This document shows, piece by piece, positions 36,357 to 37,957 of a stretch of DNA of 37,957 bases. The stretch covers positions 1 through 37,957 of the forward strand of contig CABYHW010000009.1 in the NCBI GenBank assembly GCA_902518705.1, read 5' to 3'. The DNA comes from an uncultured Alphaproteobacteria bacterium (GTDB taxonomy: Bacteria; Pseudomonadota; Alphaproteobacteria; HIMB59; GCA-002718135). The translations under genes and the position numbers were made by a program. The first letter of the stretch is position 1; the number at the start of each line of letters is the position of its first letter. The notes beneath the pieces were generated by a model. That model was not told the DNA's origin and ran no database searches. It was given only the letters and a program-made list of their open reading frames with translations.

Positions 36357-37505
36357 ATGAAAAAAGTTAGTGATATTCATGCAATAAAAATTATTTTTTT
36401 TATAACTGCCTGTTATGTAGGTTTATGGGCTATTAGGATACCTACCATAAAGGATCAACTTCAAACTGATTATGTTGGTGTTGGATATATTATGTTATCA
36501 TTTGCAATTGGATCAATCGTTGCAATGATTTTTGCAAATGCTCTTATTCTTAAAACTTCTACAAAATCTATTTTAACATGCACCTTAATTGCTGAAGGTT
36601 GTTTGTGGTTGCCAGTACCTTTCATTCAAGAGTTATGGCTTTTTATGGTTTTCTCATTTGTTTTTGGTATGAGTTATGGCGCATTCGAAATAGCATGCAA
36701 TGTTTATGCATCAAATTTAGAAGTTAGAGAAAAAAAATCAATGATGTCAGGGTTTCATGCATTTTGGAGTCTTGGAGTTTTATTTGGATCTCTAATTACA
36801 AGCTTTTTACTAGAGTGGAATTATTCTTTTATTTTTAATATACTTTTGTATGTCATCATTCTTCTTCCTTTGAGTTTGTATTTTGTACTTTGTTTAGAGT
36901 CACAAGTTGAAACAAAATCAGAAGACTCCAGTAAAAAAAATATATTTTTTATTTGGCCCTTACTTATTTTTTTATTAGCATTAATTGCAATGGCAAACGC
37001 TCTAACGGAAGGAAGTGTTGATGCATGGGGAGCTCTCTATATGAGAGATTTTATTCAAGTTGATGGTTTCTATATTGGCTTAGCAACTCTAAGTTTTAAT
37101 ATTTTTATGGTTATCGGAAGATTTAGTGGTGATTGGGTAAGAGATAAAATCGGAGTTTTTCTTTTGATTTTCTTTTTATTTTTATCAACGATTATAAGTT
37201 TAATAATTTTATCTAATTTCAGCAGTATTTATGCAGCTATTATTGGTTTTTCATTATTAGGTATCGGAGCATCCTCAATTGTTCCTATCGCATATAGTTT
37301 AGCTGGAAAAATTGAGGGAATTGATAGTGGAGTTGGAATAACAATCATTTCAATTGCAGTTTACGGAACATTTATAGGAGCTCCAGCTTCATTAGGATTT
37401 ATTGCAAACAACTATGGAATTAATAATATATTTGTTCCAATGCTAATAATTTTTATGATTTTAATAATTCCAATAAGTTTTTATAGAAAAAAATTTTCAG
37501 TTTAA
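36357..37505 (+). CDS. MFS transporter (YbjJ-like)
   Basis: A 382-aa major facilitator with about twelve hydrophobic segments. Visible features are the early RIPTIKDQL loop with GVGYIMLSFAIGSIVAMIFAN (about 41-61), the GFHAFWSLGVLFGSL segment (about 125-139), ANALTEGSVDAWGALYMRDF (about 213-232), and the second-half loop GRFSGDWVRDKIG (about 256-268). These recall the E. coli YbjJ group. The substrate is unknown. It follows the synthetase gene by 9 bases, and its last 9 bases overlap the convergent ygfZ gene. Confidence 0.8.
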   Translation: MKKVSDIHAIKIIFFITACYVGLWAIRIPTIKDQLQTDYVGVGYIMLSFAIGSIVAMIFANALILKTSTKSILTCTLIAEGCLWLPVPFIQELWLFMVFSFVFGMSYGAFEIACNVYASNLEVREKKSMMSGFHAFWSLGVLFGSLITSFLLEWNYSFIFNILLYVIILLPLSLYFVLCLESQVETKSEDSSKKNIFFIWPLLIFLLALIAMANALTEGSVDAWGALYMRDFIQVDGFYIGLATLSFNIFMVIGRFSGDWVRDKIGVFLLIFFLFLSTIISLIILSNFSSIYAAIIGFSLLGIGASSIVPIAYSLAGKIEGIDSGVGITIISIAVYGTFIGAPASLGFIANNYGINNIFVPMLIIFMILIIPISFYRKKFSV

Positions 37506-37957
37506 AAAATCAAAAGATAATGAATCATTAATTACTAAATTTTGATCTTTATTTCTTATTTCATTAACAAAATTAATATTTAATGCTGCAAAAATATTTG
37601 AATTTGCTTTTGATACAATTGTACCTATTTTTTTATTATCTACTATCAACTCATCTCCCTCTAGCACATCTCCACTTTTTATTTTTAAAGCGTAAAGTTT
37701 TTTCTTGAGTAATCCACGGTATTTCATTCTTGCAGTAATTTCTTGACCCACATAGCATCCTTTATCCCAATCAATAGCATTTAAATTATCAAAATTATTT
37801 TCTAATAATAAAGATTTATTTTCTAAAATATCAAATGGTGAATAGGGTGTTGTATGATTAATTAAAATTTCATGATATTCTGTTTCATTAATTTCTTTCA
37901 ATCGCTCTTTTTCAGTTAAATTTTTTTTATCCGTTATAAGTTTTTTACCTAAGTTTA
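37497..37957 (-). CDS. ygfZ: YgfZ/GcvT-like folate-binding protein (5' partial)
   Basis: Tetrahydrofolate-dependent protein that supports repair or assembly of iron-sulfur clusters. The frame is open to the window edge, so the N-terminal half is missing; the TTG at 37901 is only an internal codon. The visible 150 or so residues include the diagnostic DKGCYVGQEITARMKYRG, with the conserved Cys of the KGC-Y-x-GQE motif, followed by a shortened C-terminal beta-barrel region. That motif separates YgfZ from the glycine-cleavage T protein GcvT. The C-terminal end overlaps the MFS gene by 9 bases. Confidence 0.93.
   Translation of the reverse strand, partial: NLGKKLITDKKNLTEKERLKEINETEYHEILINHTTPYSPFDILENKSLLLENNFDNLNAIDWDKGCYVGQEITARMKYRGLLKKKLYALKIKSGDVLEGDELIVDNKKIGTIVSKANSNIFAALNINFVNEIRNKDQNLVINDSLSFDFLN

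Overview
This window looks like a compact stretch of core genome from a streamlined, AT-rich alphaproteobacterium, probably a marine one of the Pelagibacterales / HIMB59 (AEGEAN-169) kind. That is an inference from the strong A+T bias, the 0-10 nt gaps and 1-11 nt overlaps between genes, the mix of families (HflKC-DUF2065-DegP, long DeoC, DUF6165, YgfZ, polyprenyl diphosphate synthase) and the absence of mobile elements. I saw no IS element, prophage, CRISPR array, tRNA or rRNA. No stretch over 300 bases lacks a gene. The longest gaps are 19718-19866 and 33858-33986, and both lie between divergent genes.

Layout. (1) 1-4394, plus strand: membrane protein quality control, with hflK (5' end outside the window), hflC, a DUF2065 membrane peptide, a DegP/Do protease and the tRNA modification gene miaA. 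(2) 4442-9371, plus: branched-chain amino acid synthesis, ilvB-ilvH-ilvC-leuA. (3) 9375-14632, plus: the rod-shape operon mreB-mreC-mreD-mrdA-rodA. (4) 14625-18487, plus: the branched-chain amino acid ABC transporter livG-livF-livH-livM, whose first gene overlaps rodA. It faces its probable substrate-binding protein (minus, 18536-19717) across a short bidirectional terminator. (5) 19867-25747, plus: gpsA, then deoC - ALDH16 - fucU/rbsD-like mutarotase - PfkB sugar kinase, a plausible 2-deoxyribose (or ribose) breakdown route, then a small membrane protein. (6) 25780-28998, plus: sbcB (exonuclease I), uppP and a DapA-superfamily lyase. (7) 28981-32053, minus: rpe, a LysR regulator, an unlisted 27-codon very basic ORF, an SbmA/BacA-like transporter and fxsA, all reading the same way. 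(8) 32092-32819, plus: a single-domain cupin (mannose-6-phosphate isomerase type II) and DUF6165. (9) 32820-33857, minus: a polyprenyl diphosphate synthase. (10) 33987-37505, plus: an S49 peptidase, a 53-aa membrane-anchored peptide, a dimeric-type glycyl-tRNA synthetase and an MFS transporter. (11) 37497-end, minus: ygfZ (5' end outside the window).

How the genes fit together. Synthesis (ilvBHC, leuA) and uptake (liv) of branched-chain amino acids flank the cell-wall elongation operon. The deoC cluster holds each step needed to take a free pentose to glyceraldehyde-3-phosphate plus acetaldehyde and then acetate: mutarotation, phosphorylation, aldol cleavage and aldehyde oxidation. This is the most coherent accessory pathway in the window. 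I did not find a clearly new defence or mobile system. The most useful leads are the deoxyribose-type operon with its unusual kinase and half-dead two-domain dehydrogenase, the 27-aa basic ORF at 30393-30476, the 53-aa ORF at 34802-34963, and a few promoter-like boxes placed so close to start codons that the transcripts could be leaderless.
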